Source: a virus. Taken from it: DNA of 32,408 nt. The stretch spans positions 1-32,408 of IMG/VR virus record IMGVR_UViG_3300009164_000214. One strand, given 5' to 3'. The first letter of the stretch is position 1; every line of letters starts with the position of its first letter. Below the pieces are notes generated by a model. That model saw only the letters and a program-made list of their open reading frames with translations. It did no database searches and had not been told where the DNA came from. Below, in pieces: positions 21,735 through 32,099 of the stretch. Made by a program: the position numbers and the translations under genes.

Positions 21735-22309
21735 TAGCAACCACAACTTGAACCAATAGACCAACTATTACAATCAGAATCTGATAGCATCAAAGTTATT
21801 TCATCAAATAAATCTTGTGCAAGTGTATAGTCTGCACATTCAAATGCTTGAACCATTCGATCATACATAAATTTAACCTCTGCATAATTATTGGTTTCCA
21901 TATCGCTCAATGCCAATTTACCAATAGAACAAACTAAATCGTTCACTCTTAAAGAGTATTCAGTCAAGGCTGGAATTCCACTTCCAACAAAGTTTATTAC
22001 GTATTTCCAAATACCGTCTTGTAAAGTAAAGGTCGGTACTACCGAAGTAACATCATTAAGCAAGTCATATGCCCTATCTACACTTGTAAAAAAAGTAGTA
22101 GTAATTAAATTAGAAGTTCCTATACTTACAGCAGAAGAAGGAAGATATATGTCTAAGTTTATTGCTGTTATTGGGCCTGAAGTATGTGCGACATTAGGAG
22201 GATTACCCCATCCACCAGGATTAGAGACAGCATTGTAATCACCAGTATTGTCGGTGATTACAATTTTATCATCGTAATTTATAATTCCAATTTTGATTGC
22301 TAGTGCCAT
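21734..22309 (-). CDS. structural-region hypothetical protein
   Basis: A 191-residue protein with a beta-rich N-terminal half (IKIGIINYDDKIVITDNTG, then AINLDIYLPSSAVSIG) and a helical C-terminal half (KFMYDRMVQAFECADYTLAQ) ending in a Cys/Ser-rich tail (DCNSWSIGSSCGC). The terminal cysteines are unusual. It is the first gene of a module with a promoter immediately upstream and follows the giant polyvalent gene. A tail or neck role is possible but not shown. Confidence 0.7.
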   Translation of the reverse strand: MALAIKIGIINYDDKIVITDNTGDYNAVSNPGGWGNPPNVAHTSGPITAINLDIYLPSSAVSIGTSNLITTTFFTSVDRAYDLLNDVTSVVPTFTLQDGIWKYVINFVGSGIPALTEYSLRVNDLVCSIGKLALSDMETNNYAEVKFMYDRMVQAFECADYTLAQDLFDEITLMLSDSDCNSWSIGSSCGC

Positions 22310-22313
22310 AACT

Positions 22314-22344
22314 CAAAGATACAAAAATTATCTAAGGAATCAAA
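22314..22344 (-). promoter_or_regulatory. promoter of the fibre/endolysin module
   Basis: TTTG (22344-22341), 19 bases, TATCTTTG (22321-22314) on the minus strand, then AGTT and ATG 22309. The best -33/-7 match in the window; the -33 lies inside the end of the giant gene. Confidence 0.7.
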
Positions 22345-25300
22345 CCGTTTTCATCTGCTATACCAACCCTCTTTAATTTCACCATCATATCCGGAGTAAT
22401 CAAACCTCTTTCCTTCATAATTATCAAGTATTTCTTTTGTCTTTGGGTATAATACTCTTTCATATAACTATCGTTAGCGGCTTTCTGTGTTTTTTGGAAT
22501 TGCTCAAATAAAGTAATAATTTTATTTTTTGCTCCTTCTACATCTCCATCTTCGATATTAGTTTTTATCTTAGCTTTGATGTCTATAATTTCATCACCAT
22601 AAGACCTAAGAGATGTACGCATAAACTCTCCTCTCAATCTCAATTCTTGTCTGTATAAATCGTTAGGTAAACTATATCCAATAAACTTAGGTACATTTTC
22701 TGAATCATAACCATCGATAGTAGTTTTTTCTAACATCTGAAAATCATTTTTTAAAGGATTAGCAATAATTTGATCTATAGGTCTTGTTTTTTTGTTCCAT
22801 TGCCATTCATAATTTTTACCAGACATTTGTTCGTACATTAGAGCAAAATCTATTAAGCCACTATATAATTTTGAAGACTCAAGATAGATTTGTTTTTCTT
22901 TGTTTCTTAATAAAACTGGTGTAGTATGGTCATGTATCGCAAAAGGATCAAATATTGCTTGTAAATAAGCAACAGCAGAATAATCTCCATCTGGATCGGC
23001 AATTGTAACTCTTGTGCTTAAATCTTCTCCAAATGGTCCTATTGCTTCTTTGAAAAATTCATTTCTTGTGCTTTCATTAAAAGAAATATTTCTATTTAAT
23101 TTTTGTACTGTTTTTGTAATTGTTCTTCCAAATACAGCTGGCCAAGTATCGCCTTCTCTTTCCGAGAAAATCTCATTTGAGTTTTGTACCATTTGGGCAT
23201 TTCCTTTATACATGAAAGAATAAAAAGATGGGAAGAAAACAGCCATTGATGTAGACAAGGTTCCTGATGCAAAATTTTCCCATGCTCCTTTACTTGCTTC
23301 TGGGTCTTTAAAATCAGAAAGTAATTGACCAATACGTGCTAAACCTTGGAACATCGGTAATGTCTCAATACCATTACTAAGTGTATTTTGAAACATAAAA
23401 CCTATTCCATTTTTTGCATCATCTACTAATTCAGTCATAGAATCTTGATATGCTTTGCGATTAGCGTTATGAGTACTACCATATAAATTCATAGCATATC
23501 CAACAAAACCAGCATTATTTGTGTTTAAGATAACATCACCAGGCAATGCAAAACCACCTCTTCTTGCTATAAAATAATCTGTTCCTCTTGTTTTATAGTC
23601 ACCACCAAAGAAATTTAAACCAGTTTTGGCAGCATTTTTTGCTTGTTCTGCTAAATATTCATAGTGCAAAGTAGCGTTATAAATACCTCCACGCAAATTA
23701 ATATTTTTTAGATTTTTTTCTTTTTCTGGTTCTTGACCACTAGCCATAACAGCTCCACATTTAACTGCTGACATAGCAAAACCATAGATTGCAAAACTCG
23801 TTGCCATTTGAGCAGCATCGTGTGTTGTTTGTCTTTTTGCAGCAAACAATTCAATTTTATCTTTTTCGTATTGTAATCTTTTTCTTTCGCTGTTTAATTT
23901 TGGAATACCTTTTCCCCATTTATCACTAGAGTGAAACTGAAAATATTTATACTGATAATACCCTTCAGAAAAAATGTATTTGGCTGAAGCAATATGAGGC
24001 ACAGTTTTAGCAATTGCACTACCTAAAAAGTTCACGGGAACTTTTGTAAATGGCATAAGAGTCCAAAGACCAGCATCTAAGATTTGTAATAAATTTTTAC
24101 TTATTCCTAAAGCTGTAAATTGTCTTTTGGCTTCAGAAAAAATACCTGTTCCAGAAGTATTTGCACGATTTGCAATATATGCATTTTTAATTCCTTTTCT
24201 AAGAGAACCACGAATTGTTGATATACCTCCAGATATTAAATTATCTGCTAATAATGTACGTTTTAATCCTTCTTTTTCAAATGTTTCGTACAATTCTGGC
24301 ATATTATAAAGAATAGTACTTAAAGAACGAATTGCATTTTTATCCAAATTTCCTTTTGCATCTTTAATCATATTATCAAATACACCACCTTGGTAATTTG
24401 TACCTTCGATGTTTTGAAAATAATCAATCATTGCACGTTGAGCTGCCATTTGACCAAATGCTATATCACCTCCGTATGCCATAACACGACCTACAAATTC
24501 AGAAGTAGCAGGACCAGCAGATGCTAATAACATTGATGCATTTCCACCTACTACAGCAGAAACAGGACCTAATCCAAAACTCCAAGCCAAACTACGAGCT
24601 AAAGTATAGTCTTTACCATCTCTTAATTCAATTGTGCCATCTTTTAATTTGGTGAGTGTTAAGTCTAAAGCATCTGCCTGTTCTTCCATAGTCATTTCAG
24701 ATAATGATTTACCAGTAGTTTTTCTTATCATAACATTCATAAAGTTAAATGCCCACGCAGGATCTTTAAAGAAGTTTACTTGAGCAAGATTATCATAATA
24801 ACGATTTAAACCTTTTGATGTATTTAAAGCACCATATTTAAAGTTATTCTGTTGAGTATAATGAATTCTATCTGATGTCAATTGTCTAGCCATTTTCCAA
24901 TTTGAAAAACTTAAAGTATTACCTTTAATTCCTCTTCCTACTGAATCACGTAATTTTTGTATTCCTCTTGCTGCATAGTTAGTAGTCCAAAGATTGTTTT
25001 CTACGTTTGCAACTAAACTTAATACAGTAGTTGAAATTCCTAATAATGCTCTACTACCACCAGATGTTATTCTTTCATTCCAGAATATTGGTTTTCTAGC
25101 ATCTAAGAATTGTGCTAAACGAATAGTGGCATCTCCTATTGCTTTTTCTGAGGCCCAATAAGTATCAAATGCATTATCACTCCAATCGGTATGTAATTCT
25201 TCTAAAGCCTTCTTATTTCTCTGTTGTGATGTTTTATAATCGTTTGCAAGAGAATTTAAAGTTTCTTTTTGTTTTTCTGTAAGAACTACTCCATTATTTT

Positions 25301-28300
25301 CTATAGCTCTTTCTAAAACGCTTAGAATATTCTTTTCGCTAAATGAACGAGCCATTTGTAAAATTCTACCTGCTTGGCTAAATAATTGAGATGAAACTTG
25401 GAATGCATATACTATAGATTCCGGATTGTATAAATTATCTCCAACTTTACCGGAACGAACTTGATCCGCCCAATCTAAAGTTTTATCTACTAAATTTCTA
25501 TCTTGTGAAAACTTTTTAACAGCGTTGGTTAATTCAATAGCAATTTGGTCAAAGCCATTTGTTGCTAGATAATCAAGGAACAAATCCATAGTGACAGCAC
25601 TATCAACTAAACCTATTCCAGTTTGACGTAATACATTAGAAACATCAGCAGCCGTTTGTTCAACTTTTAAATTTTTAACATCTTGTTCCAAATCTTCCAT
25701 AAAGTCAGTTGGAAATTCTTTGTTTGCATCTAAAGCATTTTTAACAGTCTCACGATATTCTGCACCGAAGATATCAATTAACTCTGCGTTGCTCATATAA
25801 TCCATATCCGTAACTGCTTTGAAAATTTCCAATGGAGAAAAATTAACCATTACTCCATTGTGTTCCATACCATCTGCAATTAAATCTTCATAAATTAAAC
25901 CAAGTTGACCTAAATTATTGGTGATTTGTTGTTTAATATATTTTTGACGATCAAAGAATACATCGTGAACCTTAGTCATCGTCTCCATAGCAATTTTGGC
26001 TTGTGCTTGTTTAAACGAATTTTCATCAAAATTGGCAAGACCTATTTGTTCTTTGATGTGCTTAGGAGTATAACCTTTATTAATAAGGGCCATATAACTC
26101 GAAATCTTATTGTTATTACTTTGCATCATCGCCCTGTGATATTCAGAACCGATGTTACTATAGTTCAATTGACCTTTATTTTTATAGCCGTCAATAATCG
26201 GTTTTAAATGTTTAGCAAAAAATGAATCAGGATCATTTATATCTTTGATTGTGATATAAGGATCAAATATTTTTGTTTCTCCATCGGCATCTTCGGCAGC
26301 ATTTTTTTCATGTATATCATCTACAATAAGACCTTTTTGAGTAATGGTAACATGATGAGCACCATTTTTACTAAATACTTTTGCTTCAAAACCACTTTGT
26401 TTAGTAATTTCTTTTGCAAGTTCTTGCATATCTGATAAAGAAAAACTACTATATTCTCTAAAAGAAATTGATAAAGCTGGTTGTTTTGTAACAAAAGAAA
26501 GTTGATTTTTACCATTTAAATCTGACCTTGAAAAACCAACAATTTCATAAGCAGTATTGCTAAACATTAAATTATGCGCTGCAAATCTGTAGAAATCATA
26601 GTCAAAACCTCTTTTATAAAGGTTTGCTATTGTGTTTTTAAATACATATTTACAACCTTCACCTAGCCATACTTTCGATTCCATACCTTGTTTTATTTCA
26701 TATTCAGGAGCAGGGAATAGATTTTCTACGTTGTTTATCCATATGCCATTTTTCTTGGCCCAATCTTCTAAGTGGTTTTCTTGTTCTCTGATTGTTTGTT
26801 CAGAAGCTCTGGTGCCCGTGTTAAACTCTTTCGAAAATCTTCCAAGCTCATTAAAGGCCTCTTTTCCCACATTTCCAATGCTGTACTTGTTTGCTTGGGG
26901 GCTAAGTTGTTGCTCTGCGAGAGTTCCGAGTTGTCGTTCGTTTCCGTTTTCATCTATTAATAATGTATTTTTAAGTTGTCCTTTGTTAATTATAGTTGTT
27001 GTACTGACAGGTTTAGTAATAGTAACACCTATCGCACCAAATGTATTGTTTTTTTCTACTACAGCAGATGGTCCTAATCTATCTTGAATGTATTCAAGTA
27101 ATTCATTACCGTCAAATCCTTTTTGATATGCTCCAGTACTTTCAATCTTGTAACTTTTGCTTTCTAATCCCGGCTTTCCTCCTTTAGTTGGTTGAATATC
27201 TCCAGCCCATTTACGAGTACTTATTACTGCTTTACCGCCTTCGTTCAATTTATCGTAAATATCTTGAACGATAGCATCACGTACATCTTTCGGTACGACA
27301 TTTAATACGTTCAATGATACAACAGCATCATATTTTTTATTTATTTGATCTGAGGCCGTAAAAGTAGGTTTTTCTTTACCTTGCCATCTTTCTGTGTTTG
27401 GTTCATAAGAATCTATTGTTCTACCTAATTTACTACCTAACACATCTACTCCAAGACCTAACCCTGCTCCGTAATCTAAAACATCACCTTTTACATCAGC
27501 AATTATATTAGCAACTTTATTGTAAGATGCTACGGTATTAGCACGTTGAGTTGTACCACTACTTTTTTCAGCTGCTATTTGACCTTTATTAATTGTGTTA
27601 TCAATCCTAGGTTTTTTATTCAATAAATCATTTAAAGTAACAGAAGAACCAAAATTATCTCTAAGTTTATTAGTTTTTAATTCTTTAGTTACTTTGTCTT
27701 CAGAATCAAATAAACTATCTTTATTAAAAATAAGAAAGTTGTCTACTCCTATTTTATTTTCTTGCAAGATATCTTCATCTTTAAAAGCAATACCTGTATA
27801 TCCTTGAGATTTAAGTTTTTCTATTAAAGCCTCAACATCTTTTTCATTAATAGAAGTTTCGAATCGTGGGTCTAAAAGTTCATGTATACCTAATTCATCT
27901 GTAGTCCAACCTTCTTCTCTTGGCTTAAGTCCTAAATCGTTAATAGTTTTTCTAACTAAATCTTCAGAAGCCATTTCAATCGGATTTATAAAAAACTTGC
28001 TAACTTTTCCATAATTCATATTAGCAAATTCTTTCGCTTGTCTTCTATCGCTAGCTACATATAAATTATTTCCTTCGTTATCAAAATTGCCTCCGTGGTA
28101 TACTGGTATAGTTTCATTTAGATTAAAATCATTTTGTGCTTTATTAGTAATTTTACCTTTTGCTTTAGTTTCTTTAGAGCCTTTGTTTGTTTTTTCTGTT
28201 TGACGATTTGTTTTCAATTTACCTGTAACTTGTCCACTAGCTAAAGTGTCAGATAAATCATTCATATACTCAATGAAATCCTTACGATTATTTATACTAT

Positions 28301-31300
28301 TGAAAATTTGAACTCTACCTTTAGAAACATACGCCACAAAATCAGAAATGGCTTTAGCAATTTTATCTATGGTAGACAAATCTAATTTCTTTCCGTCTCT
28401 AGACATAAGAGCTGCCAATTCTACTAAAAACTCTTCACCTTTTTGATTATCTCTATATTCCTCAACTAAACTATTTAAGTTTGCTAAATTCTTTTCGCCT
28501 ACTTGAGATGCAAGTACATTTTGTAAACTTTCTTTCATTCTATTAAATAATTCTGGATTTTGTCCTAAACTATTTAATAGAAGTACGTGTGAAACTTCGT
28601 GACCAATAGTTGTAGAATTTGCAGTATCCATATTAATTTGAATTTGTGCTTGAAACTTGCCCGTTTTCTCATTAAATGATATAGTTATGTTTCCATTTCT
28701 ATTTTTCTTTGTATCCAAACTAGTCATCGTTTCATTAAAATCATTAGTATTTAATAAAACAATGTTAACACCCGGAGTTGCTTCGTCTAGTACTCCTTGT
28801 AATCTTTTAGCATCATCTAATATTACATCTGCATTTTGTTGTCCAGCAGCCCTTGCATTATCAGCAATTAAATTTAATTTTTCTTCATCTTTAACTATCG
28901 CACCTGTTTTACTTGCCTTTGTACTTAATCCTGTTACAATCTGAGGCCCAGAAACAACCTTAGTATCGTTCTCTGTCATTTGTTTTTTGAATTCCTCAAG
29001 ACCTTTAGTTATTTCTTGGTTTTGAGTTTCAACTTTAATTTTACCATCTAGTAAATCATTTGCAAATTTTTCATCATTCAATGAAGCAATTAAATCAGTA
29101 TCATCTACAATGATGGATTGTTTATTATCAAAAGTAATTTTGGTATAATTTAAATTCTTTCCGTTTGGAATATCTGACATTTTTTTATCCAAACTTTTAA
29201 TTTGAGAATCGATAGCATTTTTTAAATTCTCATCGGTTTGAGCATCAGATGCTTTTTGTAATTTAGCCTTTTTTGAAGCCAATGCCAAGTAATACTTTTG
29301 ATGATCTGGATTTTCTATTATTTCTTTAGCAGCAGGAAAAGTTTTAATTACTTCATCAAATGCTTTTCTCATATCCGCTAATTCATTAGCATCAATTTGA
29401 CCTGTGCGATATAGCATTTCTGGAATAAAACCAACTCCTTTTTCTCCTATAATTTGCATAGCATCACTAACCATTTGACTTAGTCCGCTATCTTTTAATT
29501 TATTAAGTACACGATTCTTTGCTATCTCTACTTGCTTTTCTCTATATGTTTCCATCATTGCACTACCACCACCTAAAACCATTACAGTTGGGGTAATGTT
29601 AATCATAGTAGACATACCATTTTTACTAGTCCAATCCCAAAAACCATCTGGGTTTTCAGTAGTATATTTATACTCTAAGTAACTTTGTGGTAATTCTTGA
29701 GCTCCTTCTGTTAATAATTCAAAAGTCGTACCTGCACCAAACTTTTTAGCTATCCCTCCTATTCCTACTCCTTTTCCTAATTTACCAAGGAAACCTTTTG
29801 TAAAAGGTAACATTTCTGCTACATATGTAGGAGCAAGTAATAATTGAACTCTTAAGCTTTCAGCAGCAGCGTTTTCAGCATCTGCAACAGATCCTGTTCT
29901 TTTAAAAGCATTTTTATAATTCTGACCAGTTTGATCCCAAGTATCTTGAGCAAAACCTATTGAACCACCTACATATGCACTACCACCTAAAAGTGTTGCA
30001 GCCATTGCTGGTGCATAATTAACAGTTTGCATAGCAAGATTTTGTACAACATTTTTTAACGCTGCTGTACTTAATAATCCTTCTACTTCTAAAACTTTAT
30101 CAAATGGTGAAATATGAACTTCGCTCTTTTTTTGTACTAATTGTAAATGTTTTAATAAACCAGTTAGTGGATTATTTTCATATCCTACAGCAGCACTAAT
30201 AGATTGTATTGCATTTTCAAAATTATCAGCAGCTCTTCCTTGAATAATATCTACTATTCTCCACCCTAGGTTTGAACTATTGCGTTCTTCATCTATTGCA
30301 AAGTCATCGTATGCATCACGATAAGCATCTCTATATTTACGATACGCTGCTGTTGTTACTCTTGCTCCTTCTTCGTTTGCGTCATGAGCAACACCATATT
30401 TTTTTTGTAGTTTTTCAAAGTCTTTTTCAGATTGACCATCAAGTTGAATTTGATATTGAGTATATTTTTCTTCTGCTGCCTTTTTTAAATCGTTTTTAAG
30501 TTTTTCGTTTTTGTCGTTTTCTTCTTTTACAAAATTTACATACTTTGCATATTCAGCTGCATTTTGTTCTGGCGTTATATTAGGAGTTTGAGAAAATGAC
30601 AAATATGTTTGATAAGAAAGATTAACACTTTGTTTAGATGCCTCAGCAGCTTTTTTCATTGTTTGTTCAAAGTCATTTGCTAAACTTAAACTATATGAAT
30701 TTAAAACTTTATTTTTATCAAACACTAATTGCTTTATGTCTTTTTCAAAATCTAAATTTGCCCTTGATATATCTTCAGCAAAAATATTTTTATCATTTAC
30801 TTTTTTCTCAACTATATTTTCAATTAAATTTTCTTCTGCTCTTTGTGACAATAAACGAATCATACGAGGTTTAATAATAGCTATAACATCTTCTTTGCTC
30901 ATATCTAAGCGTTTCAATGTTTCATCTTTAATAAAACCCATAGGAGCATTTAAATATTTATCTACTTGGTCTTCTATATAAATAGGATTGATTTTTGGAT
31001 TGTTAGCATCATCTAGCATTACTAATCCATAATCTCCAGCTAATTGTCTGTTTGGATTTAATCCTTTAGAACTTGTTTTAGTTATTTTTCCAACATTATT
31101 AATACTTTCTGTTGTAATTGTTGTAAGTGCTGGATTATCATAGAAATTAACTGGCAAATTAAAATTAGAACTTTTTAAAATTTTATTAATCTCTGGAGTG
31201 ATTATTTGGTCAAATTGATTTCCTGCAATATTTAAATCTCCTTCGACATCAAATCTTCTATCAGAAGAAGTAGCAATACTTAAATCTTGGTACGCTGAAT

Positions 31301-32096
31301 AATTTCTTACGTAACTTTCTAATAAATTTTGACTTTGTTCAACTGGCTTAGGTTTGTTTAACTCGGTTAAACTTTCAGTTAATGTAAACTCTTTAAAAGG
31401 TGCTCCTTTTTGAATTGGGGCAAAATTAATTGCTTGAGTACCTTCGCCTTTTGGTTTTATCTCAATGTTGTTATTGTTAATATTAACATTGAATTTTTTA
31501 TTTGCTGTTTTTACTATGGCATCTAAATCTTCTTGAGCATTAGGGTCAGATTTAAATTGTTTATATAATTGTACAAAATTATCTGTTTTATCCTTTAGTA
31601 AATTTAAATTTACATTAGGCTGAGCTAATAAATTTTGTATCTCTCCATATAAGGTTTGATACTGATTCTTCATAGAACCAGTATATGGCATTTGTCCTAC
31701 AGACTTTATAATACCATTTGTCGGGGTAGGTTTTGGTATTGATGGACCAGTAGAATTTTCAAATCCTACACTCATCAAATTATTGTTTTCTTGTTGACTT
31801 ACATTTCCAGCGTTTTCTGGTAAATTCGCTTGGGTTTGGTCCACCACATTTTCAGTCTGTCCACCCGAAAGAGATTGAAAAGAAGAACTTTCTTCTGCGA
31901 GGTTTTGAATAATCGGTTGGTCTTTTTTTTTTAAATATTCTGAGGCCGATTTCACTCCGAATAAATCTTCAAGTTGTTTATCTGCCTCTGGGGCACTAGT
32001 AATAAACTCTTGAAAATCTTCTTTGTTGTTAAAGTACTGACCGAAATCAGGTTTTTGGCTTAACTCGCCATACAGTTCTTCAAAATTTTCTGCCAT
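22332..32096 (-). CDS. giant polyvalent virion-type protein (protease, ART, methyltransferase, kinase-like domains)
   Basis: A 3254-residue protein filling 30% of the window. By eye: a polar, partly disordered N-terminus; helical stretches; hydrophobic segments near 685-715 and 750-850; a metalloprotease-like region with HEVSH at 1166-1170 and a downstream EFLVELAAL that may give the third metal ligand; an ADP-ribosyltransferase-like region from about 1330 (PVYHGG) to 1465; a SAM-methyltransferase fold at about 1510-1665 (LDYGAGLG, later YDAVVSLNVLNVVP); a kinase-like polyvalent domain at about 1775-1960 (EYEIKQGMESKVWLG, later DDIHEKNAAED and KIFDPYI); then a long helical C-terminal half with more hydrophobic segments near 2500-2790. 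Such 'polyvalent' proteins are packaged and injected to modify the host. It starts three bases from the preceding stop. Confidence 0.85.
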   Translation of the reverse strand: MAENFEELYGELSQKPDFGQYFNNKEDFQEFITSAPEADKQLEDLFGVKSASEYLKKKDQPIIQNLAEESSSFQSLSGGQTENVVDQTQANLPENAGNVSQQENNNLMSVGFENSTGPSIPKPTPTNGIIKSVGQMPYTGSMKNQYQTLYGEIQNLLAQPNVNLNLLKDKTDNFVQLYKQFKSDPNAQEDLDAIVKTANKKFNVNINNNNIEIKPKGEGTQAINFAPIQKGAPFKEFTLTESLTELNKPKPVEQSQNLLESYVRNYSAYQDLSIATSSDRRFDVEGDLNIAGNQFDQIITPEINKILKSSNFNLPVNFYDNPALTTITTESINNVGKITKTSSKGLNPNRQLAGDYGLVMLDDANNPKINPIYIEDQVDKYLNAPMGFIKDETLKRLDMSKEDVIAIIKPRMIRLLSQRAEENLIENIVEKKVNDKNIFAEDISRANLDFEKDIKQLVFDKNKVLNSYSLSLANDFEQTMKKAAEASKQSVNLSYQTYLSFSQTPNITPEQNAAEYAKYVNFVKEENDKNEKLKNDLKKAAEEKYTQYQIQLDGQSEKDFEKLQKKYGVAHDANEEGARVTTAAYRKYRDAYRDAYDDFAIDEERNSSNLGWRIVDIIQGRAADNFENAIQSISAAVGYENNPLTGLLKHLQLVQKKSEVHISPFDKVLEVEGLLSTAALKNVVQNLAMQTVNYAPAMAATLLGGSAYVGGSIGFAQDTWDQTGQNYKNAFKRTGSVADAENAAAESLRVQLLLAPTYVAEMLPFTKGFLGKLGKGVGIGGIAKKFGAGTTFELLTEGAQELPQSYLEYKYTTENPDGFWDWTSKNGMSTMINITPTVMVLGGGSAMMETYREKQVEIAKNRVLNKLKDSGLSQMVSDAMQIIGEKGVGFIPEMLYRTGQIDANELADMRKAFDEVIKTFPAAKEIIENPDHQKYYLALASKKAKLQKASDAQTDENLKNAIDSQIKSLDKKMSDIPNGKNLNYTKITFDNKQSIIVDDTDLIASLNDEKFANDLLDGKIKVETQNQEITKGLEEFKKQMTENDTKVVSGPQIVTGLSTKASKTGAIVKDEEKLNLIADNARAAGQQNADVILDDAKRLQGVLDEATPGVNIVLLNTNDFNETMTSLDTKKNRNGNITISFNEKTGKFQAQIQINMDTANSTTIGHEVSHVLLLNSLGQNPELFNRMKESLQNVLASQVGEKNLANLNSLVEEYRDNQKGEEFLVELAALMSRDGKKLDLSTIDKIAKAISDFVAYVSKGRVQIFNSINNRKDFIEYMNDLSDTLASGQVTGKLKTNRQTEKTNKGSKETKAKGKITNKAQNDFNLNETIPVYHGGNFDNEGNNLYVASDRRQAKEFANMNYGKVSKFFINPIEMASEDLVRKTINDLGLKPREEGWTTDELGIHELLDPRFETSINEKDVEALIEKLKSQGYTGIAFKDEDILQENKIGVDNFLIFNKDSLFDSEDKVTKELKTNKLRDNFGSSVTLNDLLNKKPRIDNTINKGQIAAEKSSGTTQRANTVASYNKVANIIADVKGDVLDYGAGLGLGVDVLGSKLGRTIDSYEPNTERWQGKEKPTFTASDQINKKYDAVVSLNVLNVVPKDVRDAIVQDIYDKLNEGGKAVISTRKWAGDIQPTKGGKPGLESKSYKIESTGAYQKGFDGNELLEYIQDRLGPSAVVEKNNTFGAIGVTITKPVSTTTIINKGQLKNTLLIDENGNERQLGTLAEQQLSPQANKYSIGNVGKEAFNELGRFSKEFNTGTRASEQTIREQENHLEDWAKKNGIWINNVENLFPAPEYEIKQGMESKVWLGEGCKYVFKNTIANLYKRGFDYDFYRFAAHNLMFSNTAYEIVGFSRSDLNGKNQLSFVTKQPALSISFREYSSFSLSDMQELAKEITKQSGFEAKVFSKNGAHHVTITQKGLIVDDIHEKNAAEDADGETKIFDPYITIKDINDPDSFFAKHLKPIIDGYKNKGQLNYSNIGSEYHRAMMQSNNNKISSYMALINKGYTPKHIKEQIGLANFDENSFKQAQAKIAMETMTKVHDVFFDRQKYIKQQITNNLGQLGLIYEDLIADGMEHNGVMVNFSPLEIFKAVTDMDYMSNAELIDIFGAEYRETVKNALDANKEFPTDFMEDLEQDVKNLKVEQTAADVSNVLRQTGIGLVDSAVTMDLFLDYLATNGFDQIAIELTNAVKKFSQDRNLVDKTLDWADQVRSGKVGDNLYNPESIVYAFQVSSQLFSQAGRILQMARSFSEKNILSVLERAIENNGVVLTEKQKETLNSLANDYKTSQQRNKKALEELHTDWSDNAFDTYWASEKAIGDATIRLAQFLDARKPIFWNERITSGGSRALLGISTTVLSLVANVENNLWTTNYAARGIQKLRDSVGRGIKGNTLSFSNWKMARQLTSDRIHYTQQNNFKYGALNTSKGLNRYYDNLAQVNFFKDPAWAFNFMNVMIRKTTGKSLSEMTMEEQADALDLTLTKLKDGTIELRDGKDYTLARSLAWSFGLGPVSAVVGGNASMLLASAGPATSEFVGRVMAYGGDIAFGQMAAQRAMIDYFQNIEGTNYQGGVFDNMIKDAKGNLDKNAIRSLSTILYNMPELYETFEKEGLKRTLLADNLISGGISTIRGSLRKGIKNAYIANRANTSGTGIFSEAKRQFTALGISKNLLQILDAGLWTLMPFTKVPVNFLGSAIAKTVPHIASAKYIFSEGYYQYKYFQFHSSDKWGKGIPKLNSERKRLQYEKDKIELFAAKRQTTHDAAQMATSFAIYGFAMSAVKCGAVMASGQEPEKEKNLKNINLRGGIYNATLHYEYLAEQAKNAAKTGLNFFGGDYKTRGTDYFIARRGGFALPGDVILNTNNAGFVGYAMNLYGSTHNANRKAYQDSMTELVDDAKNGIGFMFQNTLSNGIETLPMFQGLARIGQLLSDFKDPEASKGAWENFASGTLSTSMAVFFPSFYSFMYKGNAQMVQNSNEIFSEREGDTWPAVFGRTITKTVQKLNRNISFNESTRNEFFKEAIGPFGEDLSTRVTIADPDGDYSAVAYLQAIFDPFAIHDHTTPVLLRNKEKQIYLESSKLYSGLIDFALMYEQMSGKNYEWQWNKKTRPIDQIIANPLKNDFQMLEKTTIDGYDSENVPKFIGYSLPNDLYRQELRLRGEFMRTSLRSYGDEIIDIKAKIKTNIEDGDVEGAKNKIITLFEQFQKTQKAANDSYMKEYYTQRQKKYLIIMKERGLITPDMMVKLKRVGIADENGLIP

Positions 32097-32099
32097 TTT

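Noticed and set aside
26632-27087. Plus-strand 151-codon frame inside the giant gene
   Set aside because: It is antisense to a well-supported coding region, has a low-quality hydrophobic/Ser-Phe-rich sequence and no ribosome site; taken as a shadow frame, like many others opposite the giant gene.
691-31947. Interpreting GGTCTC copies simply as restriction sites
   Set aside because: Phages usually avoid host restriction sites, whereas this sequence is enriched and extended to eight or more bases with strand bias; a restriction target alone does not explain it.
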